In this document: in pieces, positions 17,235-25,304 of the stretch
Position numbering within the stretch: position 1 is the stretch's first letter
How the letters are laid out: each line of letters starts with the position of its first letter
Source: JBNAGF01 sp049801055
Lineage (GTDB): Bacteria > Pseudomonadota > Alphaproteobacteria > Rhodobacterales > Rhodobacteraceae
NCBI RefSeq assembly: GCF_049801055.1
Contig: NZ_JBNAGF010000009.1
Span: 1 to 64,000 of the forward strand
Length of the DNA: 64,000 nucleotides
Direction of reading: 5' to 3'
Notes under the pieces: generated by a model
The model's database searches: none
What the model was told of the DNA's origin: nothing
What the model saw: only the letters and a program-made list of their open reading frames with translations
Made by a program: the position numbers and the translations under genes

Positions 17235-18639
17235 CTGCTCTCTCCTCCTGCTGTGCCTCTTGCTGGGATTCCGTCATCTGGCTGTCGCGCCACCACGACC
17301 CGATCAGCAACTCTTTGAATTCCGCATAGGTCCGGTCGAACACTTCGCGTCCGCGTGTATAAGTCTCGCGGTTGAAGTTACGGTAATCCGCCTCGTAAAT
17401 ACCGTTCACGCTTTCGCCGGCTTGTCCGACCATGGCGGTATAATCTTGCCGGTAAGCGTTCATCATATCGCCGAAATAGGCCTGTATCACATTAGCCAAA
17501 TCTGTCTGCTGGCTTGCGTCGAACCGGGTAATGACCGCGCGTACTACGTCCCATTCAAACTTCATCTCCGGCAATCCTGCCCGTCGCCGGGCAGCGTTTT
17601 CACCATCTTCGATACTGGCAAATGTCGAGTAGAGCATGTCAAAAAACCGCCCAGTAGAGTCGAATTCCAGGAAAGATGCTCCCAGCGGCACAAGAATGAT
17701 GTCTGCCGCGGCCAGCGCATTGATCGTCAGGTATCCAAGGGCCGGAGGAGTATCGAGCAGAATGATATCGTATTCCTCCAGCGCCCCGCCACGTTCCAGA
17801 GCTTCGGTCAAGGCATCCCAAAGCGGCCAACTGCGCAGGCCCATCCTCCAGACGGGAATCTGGAACTCAGCCCAGTAGAGATTCAGCTGGGCTCCAATCA
17901 GGTCGATGTTAGGCCAATGGGTCTTCTGAACTACGTCTCCGAGCTCAACCTTGAGGGATTCCGTCAGCGTTTCATCAAGAGGAAGGGCAGGGGACCCGGC
18001 CGCCTCCCGGACTTTGTTTTCTGCCTCCACATGCGTTGCATAATCTCGTGCAAGCAGCGGAAATACGGTTTGCCATTCGTCGGCCACCTGACCGCCCATG
18101 ATCGAGGTCATCGAGCCTTGGCTGTCAAGGTCCACAACCAGCACCTTGTACCCATCCAGCGCTGCCGACATCGCCAAATGTGCTGCCGTTGAGGTTTTAC
18201 CAACGCCGCCCTTGAAATTCGCGACCGCGACTACCTTTGCGGGCAATCCCTTTGGCCGGTAAGGGCGGTACTCTTTAGTGCTGACGCCTTCCTCGGCGAA
18301 ATGGTCGCGCAGCTTCAGAACATCTTCGAGACTGAACCAGCGGGACCCTGTCTGACCTTCACCCTGCGGCAGATCGGGGTTCTTGTTCAGCACCCGCCGC
18401 AAATGCGCCGGCGCCACGGGGATCAGGTATCGGCAGATTTCCCACGTCGAGAATTTGCGCAACCGCTTGCGACCATCCGGGGCGTAACCGCGCTTGGCCA
18501 AATCATCCCGCCCACGTCCCGCAAAGGCGGCAGCCTTAGCGAATCGGGCGGTATCGACTGCCTCGCCGAGTTTGCTTGCAGCTGCTTCGGGATCGAGGTT
18601 GAAATAGGGGGGCAGGGGGGTATCCGGTCTTTTTGCCAT
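17212..18639 (-). CDS. parA: ParA-type partition ATPase with N-terminal DNA-binding extension
   Basis: A 475-residue type Ia ParA. About 130 N-terminal residues (WEICRYLIPVAPAHLRRVL) form a helix-turn-helix region that normally lets ParA repress its own operon. The deviant Walker A is KGGVGKTS at 143-150, and DLDSQGS and LLDTPPALG follow. It drives replicon positioning with ParB. The gene reads away from the origin and the divergent initiator; a parS-like site 130 bp upstream of its start could join autoregulation and partition. Confidence 0.94.
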   Translation of the reverse strand: MAKRPDTPLPPYFNLDPEAAASKLGEAVDTARFAKAAAFAGRGRDDLAKRGYAPDGRKRLRKFSTWEICRYLIPVAPAHLRRVLNKNPDLPQGEGQTGSRWFSLEDVLKLRDHFAEEGVSTKEYRPYRPKGLPAKVVAVANFKGGVGKTSTAAHLAMSAALDGYKVLVVDLDSQGSMTSIMGGQVADEWQTVFPLLARDYATHVEAENKVREAAGSPALPLDETLTESLKVELGDVVQKTHWPNIDLIGAQLNLYWAEFQIPVWRMGLRSWPLWDALTEALERGGALEEYDIILLDTPPALGYLTINALAAADIILVPLGASFLEFDSTGRFFDMLYSTFASIEDGENAARRRAGLPEMKFEWDVVRAVITRFDASQQTDLANVIQAYFGDMMNAYRQDYTAMVGQAGESVNGIYEADYRNFNRETYTRGREVFDRTYAEFKELLIGSWWRDSQMTESQQEAQQEERADGQTENA

Positions 18640-18768
18640 ATGCTCGTGCCTCTTGTTGGGCTTGTGCGATCAGATCGCGTGATTTGCCTGTTATCTAACA
18701 AATCATCGCACATCTTTAGCTGGCTGTGAATCATCTAATTCAACCGCACTCAATTTCGTTGCACGGTG

Positions 18769-18783
18769 GTTTCGCAGCGAAAC
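18769..18783. promoter_or_regulatory. parS-like palindrome 5 (upstream of parA)
   Basis: GTTTCGCAGCGAAAC in the parA-rep intergenic region, 130 bp before the parA ATG. Confidence 0.75.
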
Positions 18784-18901
18784 TATGGGTTTAACCCTAA
18801 ATGAAATAGACACGACGGAGCTATAAAGATTGTGAATCTTTAGAGAGTCTTTAGAATCTTTCGGATCTGTAAGGCCAAGTAATAAATAGTAAAAATGCCA
18901 A

Positions 18902-19010
18902 TCTGGTACCGATCTCCGGTATGAAAGGAACCCATATGCGGGATATTGGGTCACCGTTTGCGGGATCAAGCGCCCCGATTCGCAGGAGCAGGGGTTCCCG
19001 GACTCGGGAA
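18902..19010 (+). repeat. Iteron array, five units at 22-bp spacing
   Basis: Units begin at 18902, 18924, 18946, 18968 and 18990, an exact 22-bp period (two helical turns). The best shared core is GGWACCCGTTTGCGGGA, clearest in units 2 and 3; units 1, 4 and 5 are degenerate, matching at GG, CC and the CGGGA end. Expected binding sites for the Rep initiator. Confidence 0.7.
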
Positions 19011-19038
19011 GGGGCAGAATTGGGCTGTTTCGCACTCT

Positions 19039-19047
19039 TTATCCCCA
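19039..19047 (+). promoter_or_regulatory. DnaA-box-like site
   Basis: TTATCCCCA, one mismatch from TTATCCACA, between the iteron array and rep. Confidence 0.45.
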
Positions 19048-19075
19048 AATCCTCCGGGTTTCGACACCTTAGCTC

Positions 19076-19084
19076 TGTGGACAA
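19076..19084 (-). promoter_or_regulatory. DnaA-box-like site
   Basis: Minus-strand TTGTCCACA, one mismatch from the consensus DnaA box, 37 bp from the other box. Confidence 0.5.
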
Positions 19085-19100
19085 GTGGGTGCCTGTTGCT

Positions 19101-19121
19101 AAAGGTACCCGTTTGCGGGAC
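19101..19121 (+). repeat. Separate iteron copy near rep
   Basis: Carries GGTACCCGTTTGCGGGA, the best match to the core. Lying about 135 bp before the rep ATG, it may serve for autorepression of rep. Confidence 0.6.
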
Positions 19122-19256
19122 GGGCCGATCCTGTATTTGGGTCCCCAAACACTGATTGAGCGCGGGTTCCTTTTGCGTCATACTAAGCGCGAGCCACCCC
19201 CGGCCAGCAGAAGATAACGAACGTAAACGTCGATTGGGGGAGGAAAGGGCAGTGAG

Positions 19257-20531
19257 ATGGAGCAGGACAGCATTCCGCATGACCAATTGACCGGACCGCT
19301 TCGGCGGCAGTCAGTCAAAAAGAACGTGGCCGCGATTCATGTCTCGGGCAAGTTAACGCTGTTACAGCGCAAGCTGTCGAACGTGTTGTTGCTGAATGCC
19401 TATGACGCGCTGATTTCGAAACCCAAGCACCAGATCGACGCGCGCACTTTGTGCATGATGGTAGGGTACAACTCGAACGATATGGAAACGCTCAAGCAGT
19501 CACTGCGCAGTCTGGCCGAAACCGTTGCCGAGTGGGACATGCTCGATGCGCAGGGACGGCAGGAATGGGGCGTCAGTTCGCTGCTGTCCTATGCCAAGCT
19601 GAAGGGGGGGGTCTGTGAGTATGCCTATTCCCCGGCGCTGGCGGAAAAGCTGCACGACCCCAAGGTGTTCGCGCTGATCAATCTCAACATTCAGCGGCGG
19701 TTCACCTCGGGTCACGCGCTGGCGCTGTATGAGAATTGCTATCGGTTTGTGCGTACGGGCTCGACAGGTTGGTGGCCGATCGATCTGTTCCGGCGACTGA
19801 TGGGTGTGGATGGAAGCGCCTATTACGAGAGCTTCAAGCACCTGAATGCCAAGGTTATCAAACCGGCCGTGTCCGAGGTGAACAAGACCTCGAACATTCT
19901 GTTGACGCCGGAATTCAAGAAGATGGGGCGTCAGGTTGCGGAAGTCCGGTTCCTGATCAAAGAGAACCCGCAGCTGGCGATGCTGGATATCGATGATGGT
20001 GAGGGGGTCCGGCAGGGTGCAGTCTATCATCGGTTGACCGAGGTTGGCGTCAGCGACCGGCTGGCACGCCAGTGGATCGCCGAACATGGCGAGGACTATG
20101 TCGGCGAGAAGCTGGATTATCTGCAGGGCAAGGACGGCGTCGAGAGCCCGGTGCGTTATCTGAGTGCCGCTCTGCGGGATGATTACCGTGCAGAACCCGA
20201 GAAAGAGGTGTCTCCGGAGATTCTGGCAGCCGCTGAGGCCCGCAAGGTGGAAGCGCAACAGGCCGCAGCTGACGAAGCGGCCCGCGACCAGGAGAATGCA
20301 AAGATCCGCAAGCAACGTGCGGCCCGGCTGGCCCGGATCCGGGAACTGGCAGCCGGTCGCTCGCCGACCCAGCGCGATGCCGATAAACGGCTATTCCTGA
20401 CCCGATTGGATGATGAAACCGATCGATCCGAATTCCGCCGGCTGGGATGGGGATCAGCCCTGTTGGTGCGCGACATGGTCGCCTTTTGGGAAGAGCTGAG
20501 CCCGGGCGCCTTTGAAGACGTTGACGCCTGA
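19257..20531 (+). CDS. repB: Rep_3 family (RepB-type) replication initiator
   Basis: A 424-residue initiator of the Rep_3 superfamily. The N-terminal domain begins near residue 25 (AAIHVSGKLTLLQRKLSNVLLLNAYDAL), continues with a winged-helix region and a conserved RFTSGHALALYENCYRF segment, then a second winged helix to about 240. The C-terminal 180 residues include an alanine-rich charged helix (EAQQAAADEAARDQ). It should bind the iterons and open the AT-rich stretch. GGAGGAAAGGG precedes the ATG. In roseobacters this initiator type with parAB marks a plasmid or chromid; the subtype was not assigned. Confidence 0.88.
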   Translation: MEQDSIPHDQLTGPLRRQSVKKNVAAIHVSGKLTLLQRKLSNVLLLNAYDALISKPKHQIDARTLCMMVGYNSNDMETLKQSLRSLAETVAEWDMLDAQGRQEWGVSSLLSYAKLKGGVCEYAYSPALAEKLHDPKVFALINLNIQRRFTSGHALALYENCYRFVRTGSTGWWPIDLFRRLMGVDGSAYYESFKHLNAKVIKPAVSEVNKTSNILLTPEFKKMGRQVAEVRFLIKENPQLAMLDIDDGEGVRQGAVYHRLTEVGVSDRLARQWIAEHGEDYVGEKLDYLQGKDGVESPVRYLSAALRDDYRAEPEKEVSPEILAAAEARKVEAQQAAADEAARDQENAKIRKQRAARLARIRELAAGRSPTQRDADKRLFLTRLDDETDRSEFRRLGWGSALLVRDMVAFWEELSPGAFEDVDA

Positions 20532-21047
20532 TCAGGTATCGCAGGCGCGGATCCCCATGGCGATGATGCGCTTTCCTTTGATTTTGTAGGCTCTGTGCAG
20601 GCGGTTTCGACCCGTTTTCATGTACCAATCGCGCAGAGGTTGGGGGTAGTATTGCGCGATCACCTGCGAAAAATACTCGAACCGGTCCGGCGGTAGAGGC
20701 TTGCCATTCAGCTTTGGGCCGTGAAAGCCGAATTCGGTATTTGGAGAGATGCAGGTGTTTGGCAGGCCCAGCAGCATTGTGCAGGTGGAGTAGCAGACCT
20801 TTCCCCGGATTTCGACCGGTTGGCCGGAGGCACGCAAGTTTCGCAGTTCATACAGCCTGTCCTTGATGTATCCGCCGCGATCATTGCCGACGACGTATGG
20901 CGGATATGAACTTTGGGCGCTGGCATCGGACACCGGGTCAAGCCCGAACGATCCTGCCACGACCCAGAGAAGAAACGCGGCAGTCTTGCGAGCTTGGCTG
21001 GCATAGCCCTGTTGCGACCGCGAAACGGCCCTATTCAGATATCTCAT
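20532..21047 (-). CDS. Secreted ClpP/crotonase-like (COG3904-type) protein
   Basis: A 171-residue protein with a long signal peptide (cleavage near residue 45, ASAQ). The segment EIRGKVCYSTCTMLLGLPNTC, with a Ser-Thr-Cys turn, resembles predicted periplasmic proteins of the COG3904 type, which share a ClpP-like fold. Whether it is catalytic is unclear because the usual serine context (SACT) reads STCT here. Its stop codon abuts the rep stop with no base between them. No substrate can be named. Confidence 0.6.
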   Translation of the reverse strand: MRYLNRAVSRSQQGYASQARKTAAFLLWVVAGSFGLDPVSDASAQSSYPPYVVGNDRGGYIKDRLYELRNLRASGQPVEIRGKVCYSTCTMLLGLPNTCISPNTEFGFHGPKLNGKPLPPDRFEYFSQVIAQYYPQPLRDWYMKTGRNRLHRAYKIKGKRIIAMGIRACDT

Positions 21048-21194
21048 TGTTTCACCCCTAGATTTGCCGGCGGAATTGCAGGCAACCCACGCCCCACGTG
21101 GTTCGGGTAGGAGAGCCGTTTCGTTATTAACAGGGGATTGAGATCACGACGGAAAACCCGGCAAATGATCTGAAAACTGGATCTATCGGTGAAT

Positions 21195-21222
21195 CGAAAA
21201 AGCCCGCCGGTTAGGGCGGGCT
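21195..21222 (-). terminator. Rho-independent terminator of the small secreted protein gene
   Basis: Stem AGCCCGCC/GGCGGGCT with a 6-base loop; on the minus strand it is followed by a T run. Lies 31 bp after the stop at 21253. Confidence 0.85.
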
Positions 21223-21252
21223 CGACGAGAACGCGACTAAATTAGTGGAGTG

Positions 21253-21540
21253 TCAGCTGCCGCCGCCCGTTGTGGTTGTTGTGCTGGTGCTGGTGGTTGA
21301 TCCACCACCACCGGCGAGTGCGGCAAGACCCAGAAGGCCGGCACCTGCGCCGACAAGCGGCAGAAGGTTGTCGGCGTTTTCCAGAAGCTCGATGCATTCA
21401 GGAATTTCGGCATTTTCAGGCTGCCGACAGAATTCACGGTTCAGGACGGTGGGTTGTGGCGTGGGTGGCGTATCCTGGGCAAATGCGACCGGCGCGACCA
21501 CAGCCAGAGTTGTACCAACAATCAGCGCTTTGCGAAATGC
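21253..21540 (-). CDS. Small secreted protein with Gly/Ser/Thr-rich tail
   Basis: A 95-residue protein: signal peptide to about residue 22 (VAFA), a short domain with two cysteines (REFC and PEC), a hydrophobic glycine-rich stretch (LLPLVGAGAGLLGLAALAG), then a low-complexity Ser/Thr/Gly end. GAGGA precedes the ATG at 21540. It has its own terminator, so it is a monocistronic unit. Function unknown; the hydrophobic stretch may be a membrane anchor. Confidence 0.7.
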   Translation of the reverse strand, partial: AFRKALIVGTTLAVVAPVAFAQDTPPTPQPTVLNREFCRQPENAEIPECIELLENADNLLPLVGAGAGLLGLAALAGGGGSTTSTSTTTTTGGGS

Positions 21541-21687
21541 CATAACCAATATCCTCAACCAAGAGTTCCGACGATCGGGCAACTTGTAGCACGAGTCGCC
21601 GATATGTTGAACAGGGCAATATGTGCTGCCCTGCTCATTTGTCGCCAAATTGTGGTTTATTCACCGCGCTTTATGTGCTTTGGCCGG

Positions 21688-24039
21688 CTACTTCTTGCGA
21701 AACGCATCCTGGAGGGCCGCGCCGAGGGCACTGTTGGGTTGCGATTCCTTGCCGGATCGGGTGCCGGCGCCCTTGTGGTGTTGTGGCGGCTTGGTCTGTT
21801 TTCCGCCCCTGTTCTTATCGCGGCTCTGAACAGCTTCCTGATTCCGGCTTTTGTGTTCCTGCTGGTCGGGATGATCTCTGCTCTTGCGCATGGAAAGCCC
21901 GATCCTCTTTCGAGGCACGTCCACCTCGGTGACACGGACCTTGACCACCTGTCCGGTCTTGACCACGTCGTGCGGATTTTTCACGAACCGGTCGGCCAGT
22001 TGGCTCACATGCACCAACCCGTCCTGATGCACGCCCACATCCACAAAGGCACCAAATGCGGCAACGTTTGTGACCGTGCCTTCGAGCAACATTCCGGGTT
22101 TCAGGTCGGTGATTTCTTCGACTCCATCGGTAAAGGAAGCGGTCACAAAGCTGGGCCGCGGGTCGCGTCCCGGTTTTTCCAGTTCGGAAAAGATGTCGCG
22201 CACAGTGGGAAGGCCAAAATCATCATTGACGAACTGCTCTGCTCTTAACCCCTTTAACGCGCCAGCATCGCCCATGATCTGGCGAATGTCCCGGCCACAG
22301 GCCTGAACGATTTTGCTGGCAACGCCATAAGCTTCGGGGTGGACGGAGGAGGCATCCAGTGGCTCTGCGCCGTCCCGAATTCGGAGAAACCCGGCGCATT
22401 GTTCATAGGCGCGGGGGCCGAGTCGGGCGACATCCAGCAGTTGTTTGCGAGTGGCAAACGCGCCGTGGATATCACGATGCGCGACGATGGATTCAGCCAG
22501 ACCCGGTCCAAGGCCGGAGACATGGGCCAGAAGCGGTGCGGATGCTGTGTTGAGATCGACACCGACGGCATTCACCACGTCTTCGATCACGGCTTCGAGC
22601 GATTTTGACAGGCGGTGCTGATCGACGTCGTGTTGATACTGGCCGACGCCAATGCTTTTGGGTTCGATTTTTACCAGTTCGGCCAGCGGGTCCTGCAAAC
22701 GGCGCGCGATAGAAACCGCGCCACGCAAGCTGACATCAAGGTCGGGAAATTCCCGCGCGGCCAGTTCAGACGCAGAGTAGACCGATGCGCCGGCCTCGCT
22801 GACAACGACCTTGGTGGGAGATTTCACCGCTTGGGGCAGCATTTTCAGCGTTTCACCCACCAGCCGTTCGGTCTCGCGGCTGGCTGTTCCGTTGCCAATT
22901 GCAACCAGCTCGATCCCATGGCGGGAAATCAAGTTGAGAATCGATGATTGCGCGCCCCTTACATCGTTTTTGGGCTGGAAAGGATACAGGGTTTCCGTGG
23001 CTACCACTTTTCCGGTCGCGTCCACAACTGCGGCTTTGACGCCGGTGCGAATGCCAGGATCGAGCCCCAGCGTCGGGCGCGCGCCGGCAGGCGCGGCAAA
23101 GAGCAGATCCTTGAGGTTGCGGGCAAAGACCTGAATGGCTTCTTCCTGTGCGCGCGATCGGAGATCAGCCATCAGTTCCAGCATCATCGAAAGCGACAGC
23201 TTCACCCGCCAGGCCCAGCCCGCCGTCTTGCGCAACCAATTATCACCGGGGCCGTCGCCGCGGGTATTCAGGTGTGATGCCACGATTGCTTCGGCCCGTG
23301 CCACTCCGTGTTCGGGTTCGGGGCTGATATCGAGGGTAACGACACCTTCTTTGGATGCACGCAGCATCGCGAGAGCGCGGTGCGACGGAATTTTGGACCA
23401 CAGTTCCGAATGGTCGAAATAGTCCGAGAACTTGGCGCCGGCCTGTTCCTGCCCTTCGATCAGTTTCGCCGTCAACAGAGCCTCACGTTGCAGAAAGCTG
23501 CGCAACTCGCCCAACAAAGCCGCGTTTTCGGTAAGGCGTTCCACCACGATGTCCCGCGCTCCGTTCAACGCGTCTTTCGCTGTTGGAACCGCTTCGGAGA
23601 TATACTCTTCGGCAAGGGATTCAGGGGATGCACTTCGGTTGGCCAGAATGGCATCAGCCAAGGGCTCCAACCCGTTTTCCCGTGCGATCATCGCTTTGGT
23701 GCGGCGTTTGGGTTTGTAAGGCAGATAGATATCTTCAAGCTGCGCCTTTGTCTCCGCCTGAGCGATCGACTTTGCCAGACCGTCGGTCAGTTTTCCCTGT
23801 TCCCCGATCGAGCCAAGAATGGTTTCGCGCCGCGCTTCCATCTCCCGAAGGTAATCCAGCCGATCGGCCAGAACCCTGAGCTGGCTGTCATCCAGCCCTC
23901 CGGTGGCCTCTTTGCGGTATCGGGCTACGAACGGAACGGTGGCGCCTTCGTCTAGCAGTGTGACGGCGGCTGTAACCTGCTGCGGTTGAGCGTTGATCTC
24001 GGTCGCAATGGTACGGGTGATGCGGGTGGTTGTGTCCAA
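21688..24039 (-). CDS. tex: Tex-type RNA-binding transcription accessory protein
   Basis: A 783-residue Tex homologue: N-terminal Tex domain (TVPFVARYRKEATGGLDDSQLR), a YqgF-like nuclease-fold domain (LGLDPGIRTGVKAAVVDATG), helix-hairpin-helix motifs (LNTASAPLLAHVSGLGPGLA) and a C-terminal S1 domain (GMLLEGTVTNVAAFGAFVDV), ending in a Lys/Arg-rich tail. Tex binds nucleic acid and affects transcription and stress tolerance. CAGGAG eight bases before the TTG at 24039 makes that start likelier than the ATG at 24078. Tex is normally chromosomal, which favours chromid status or a moved gene. Confidence 0.92.
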   Translation of the reverse strand: MDTTTRITRTIATEINAQPQQVTAAVTLLDEGATVPFVARYRKEATGGLDDSQLRVLADRLDYLREMEARRETILGSIGEQGKLTDGLAKSIAQAETKAQLEDIYLPYKPKRRTKAMIARENGLEPLADAILANRSASPESLAEEYISEAVPTAKDALNGARDIVVERLTENAALLGELRSFLQREALLTAKLIEGQEQAGAKFSDYFDHSELWSKIPSHRALAMLRASKEGVVTLDISPEPEHGVARAEAIVASHLNTRGDGPGDNWLRKTAGWAWRVKLSLSMMLELMADLRSRAQEEAIQVFARNLKDLLFAAPAGARPTLGLDPGIRTGVKAAVVDATGKVVATETLYPFQPKNDVRGAQSSILNLISRHGIELVAIGNGTASRETERLVGETLKMLPQAVKSPTKVVVSEAGASVYSASELAAREFPDLDVSLRGAVSIARRLQDPLAELVKIEPKSIGVGQYQHDVDQHRLSKSLEAVIEDVVNAVGVDLNTASAPLLAHVSGLGPGLAESIVAHRDIHGAFATRKQLLDVARLGPRAYEQCAGFLRIRDGAEPLDASSVHPEAYGVASKIVQACGRDIRQIMGDAGALKGLRAEQFVNDDFGLPTVRDIFSELEKPGRDPRPSFVTASFTDGVEEITDLKPGMLLEGTVTNVAAFGAFVDVGVHQDGLVHVSQLADRFVKNPHDVVKTGQVVKVRVTEVDVPRKRIGLSMRKSRDHPDQQEHKSRNQEAVQSRDKNRGGKQTKPPQHHKGAGTRSGKESQPNSALGAALQDAFRKK

Positions 24040-24206
24040 GTTTTGGGCTCCTGTGGGCAGAGTCTGGAGGAGTGTCATAGCCGCATGGCGATCATCGTGC
24101 CAAGGGGGTGGCGGAATTTCGGTCGGAGCTCCACAAAAACTTTTGTCATGGTGGCGTGCAAAATCCGTGAATATTGCGCGTTAAAAAATTCGTGCTACAA
24201 GGAGTC

Positions 24207-25286
24207 ATGCAGGAAAAAGAACTGCCCGAAGACGATCAAGAAACCTCTGAAGAGGATCTGTGGTTTCTGCCCGGACCACCCGAGGAAACCAACCCAGAAG
24301 ACCCGCCCTGGCCAATGGCGGCTCGGGAGGGAAGCTTGGAGCCTGCCGTGTGGCGCGGGGCGGAAGCCGCTCAATTTCGAGCATTGCTGAACGCAGGGCA
24401 GGCCGCGGCCCGGTTCGCAGAGCGGCTGAGGCAATTCCCCGACGGGGTCGCGGAACGAATGGCGCTTTCGACAGTATCAGCCATTCTACAGGAGGAGGGC
24501 ATTTGGCTGGGCGAAGACCGGATCGCGCTCTATCGGGTCTTGCGTATTGGCGTCAGTGACCAGGCACGCGACCTGTCACGTGCAGATTGGGCAATCCGGC
24601 GTTTGTTGGCCGCAGCGGGTTCCGAAAGCCCGGTTGCAGATCTTGCCGTTTTTCTCGGTCGCAGCGCGGTTAGCGAGCCGCAAAAGATTAGGGGTGAAGA
24701 TCGCCCGTCCGGAATCGAACTGGATGGGTTGAGCGATCAGATGCACCATACCCTGTCGGGGACAAAAAATTGTCACGCGTTTTTGCGTGCGACTTATGCC
24801 TTTTCGATGTGGCGGGCTGAGGGGATTACGCCTTGGGATGAACTGTTGGAACCGACGGTGGCTGCCTTGAGGATCGCCGCGTCCGATACGGGGTTTCCTG
24901 CTGGATTGCAGTTTCTGCCATTGATTGCCGGGTATCGGTTGGATCGTCACACGCTGGAGGATGCGCGCGGATCTGCCGAGGCACGGCTAACTACTTTTTG
25001 CACTGCGGTCGAAGCCGGCGCCTTGAGTGGATTGATGGCACTGGATCAGCTTGCCGCTTGGGAAACACGAGCCAAAGAGGCTACTGTAGACCTGTCTGGA
25101 CGGACGCCGCCGTTGCTGATCGAGGCATTGATGCGCTATCCGATGGTTTCAGCTGAATTAGTCTCGGAAGTCGTCGGCAATTCTAAGGCAGCGGCGCGAC
25201 GCAATCTCAACCTTTTCCTCGAACGCGGACTGATCCGCGAGGTCACCGGGCAGGACCGCTATCGCTTTTGGACGGTGACCGGGTAA
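24207..25286 (+). CDS. RHE_PE00001 family protein (DUF1612-like)
   Basis: A 359-residue cytoplasmic protein like the RHE_PE00001/DUF1612 proteins common on rhizobial and roseobacter plasmids. The N-terminus is very acidic and proline-rich (about 1-30); the C-terminus (SAELVSEVVGNSKAAARRNLNLFLERGLIREVTG) reads as a winged helix-turn-helix. This suggests a transcription regulator, but target and ligand are unknown. AAGGAG lies just before the ATG. It is divergent from tex. Confidence 0.75.
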   Translation: MQEKELPEDDQETSEEDLWFLPGPPEETNPEDPPWPMAAREGSLEPAVWRGAEAAQFRALLNAGQAAARFAERLRQFPDGVAERMALSTVSAILQEEGIWLGEDRIALYRVLRIGVSDQARDLSRADWAIRRLLAAAGSESPVADLAVFLGRSAVSEPQKIRGEDRPSGIELDGLSDQMHHTLSGTKNCHAFLRATYAFSMWRAEGITPWDELLEPTVAALRIAASDTGFPAGLQFLPLIAGYRLDRHTLEDARGSAEARLTTFCTAVEAGALSGLMALDQLAAWETRAKEATVDLSGRTPPLLIEALMRYPMVSAELVSEVVGNSKAAARRNLNLFLERGLIREVTGQDRYRFWTVTG

Positions 25287-25304
25287 AGGGCCGGCTCCTG
25301 ACGG

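Larger units (their letters stand above)
18640..19256. other. Origin of replication region between parA and rep
   Basis: The largest gene-free stretch (617 bp). From parA toward rep it holds a parS-like palindrome (18769-18783), an AT-rich stretch (about 18790-18900) with an AAAGATT/AATCTTT inverted repeat at 18825-18841, five 22-bp-phased iterons (18902-19010), two DnaA-box-like sites and one further good iteron at 19101. This is the expected make-up of an iteron-controlled origin for a Rep_3 initiator. Confidence 0.8.
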
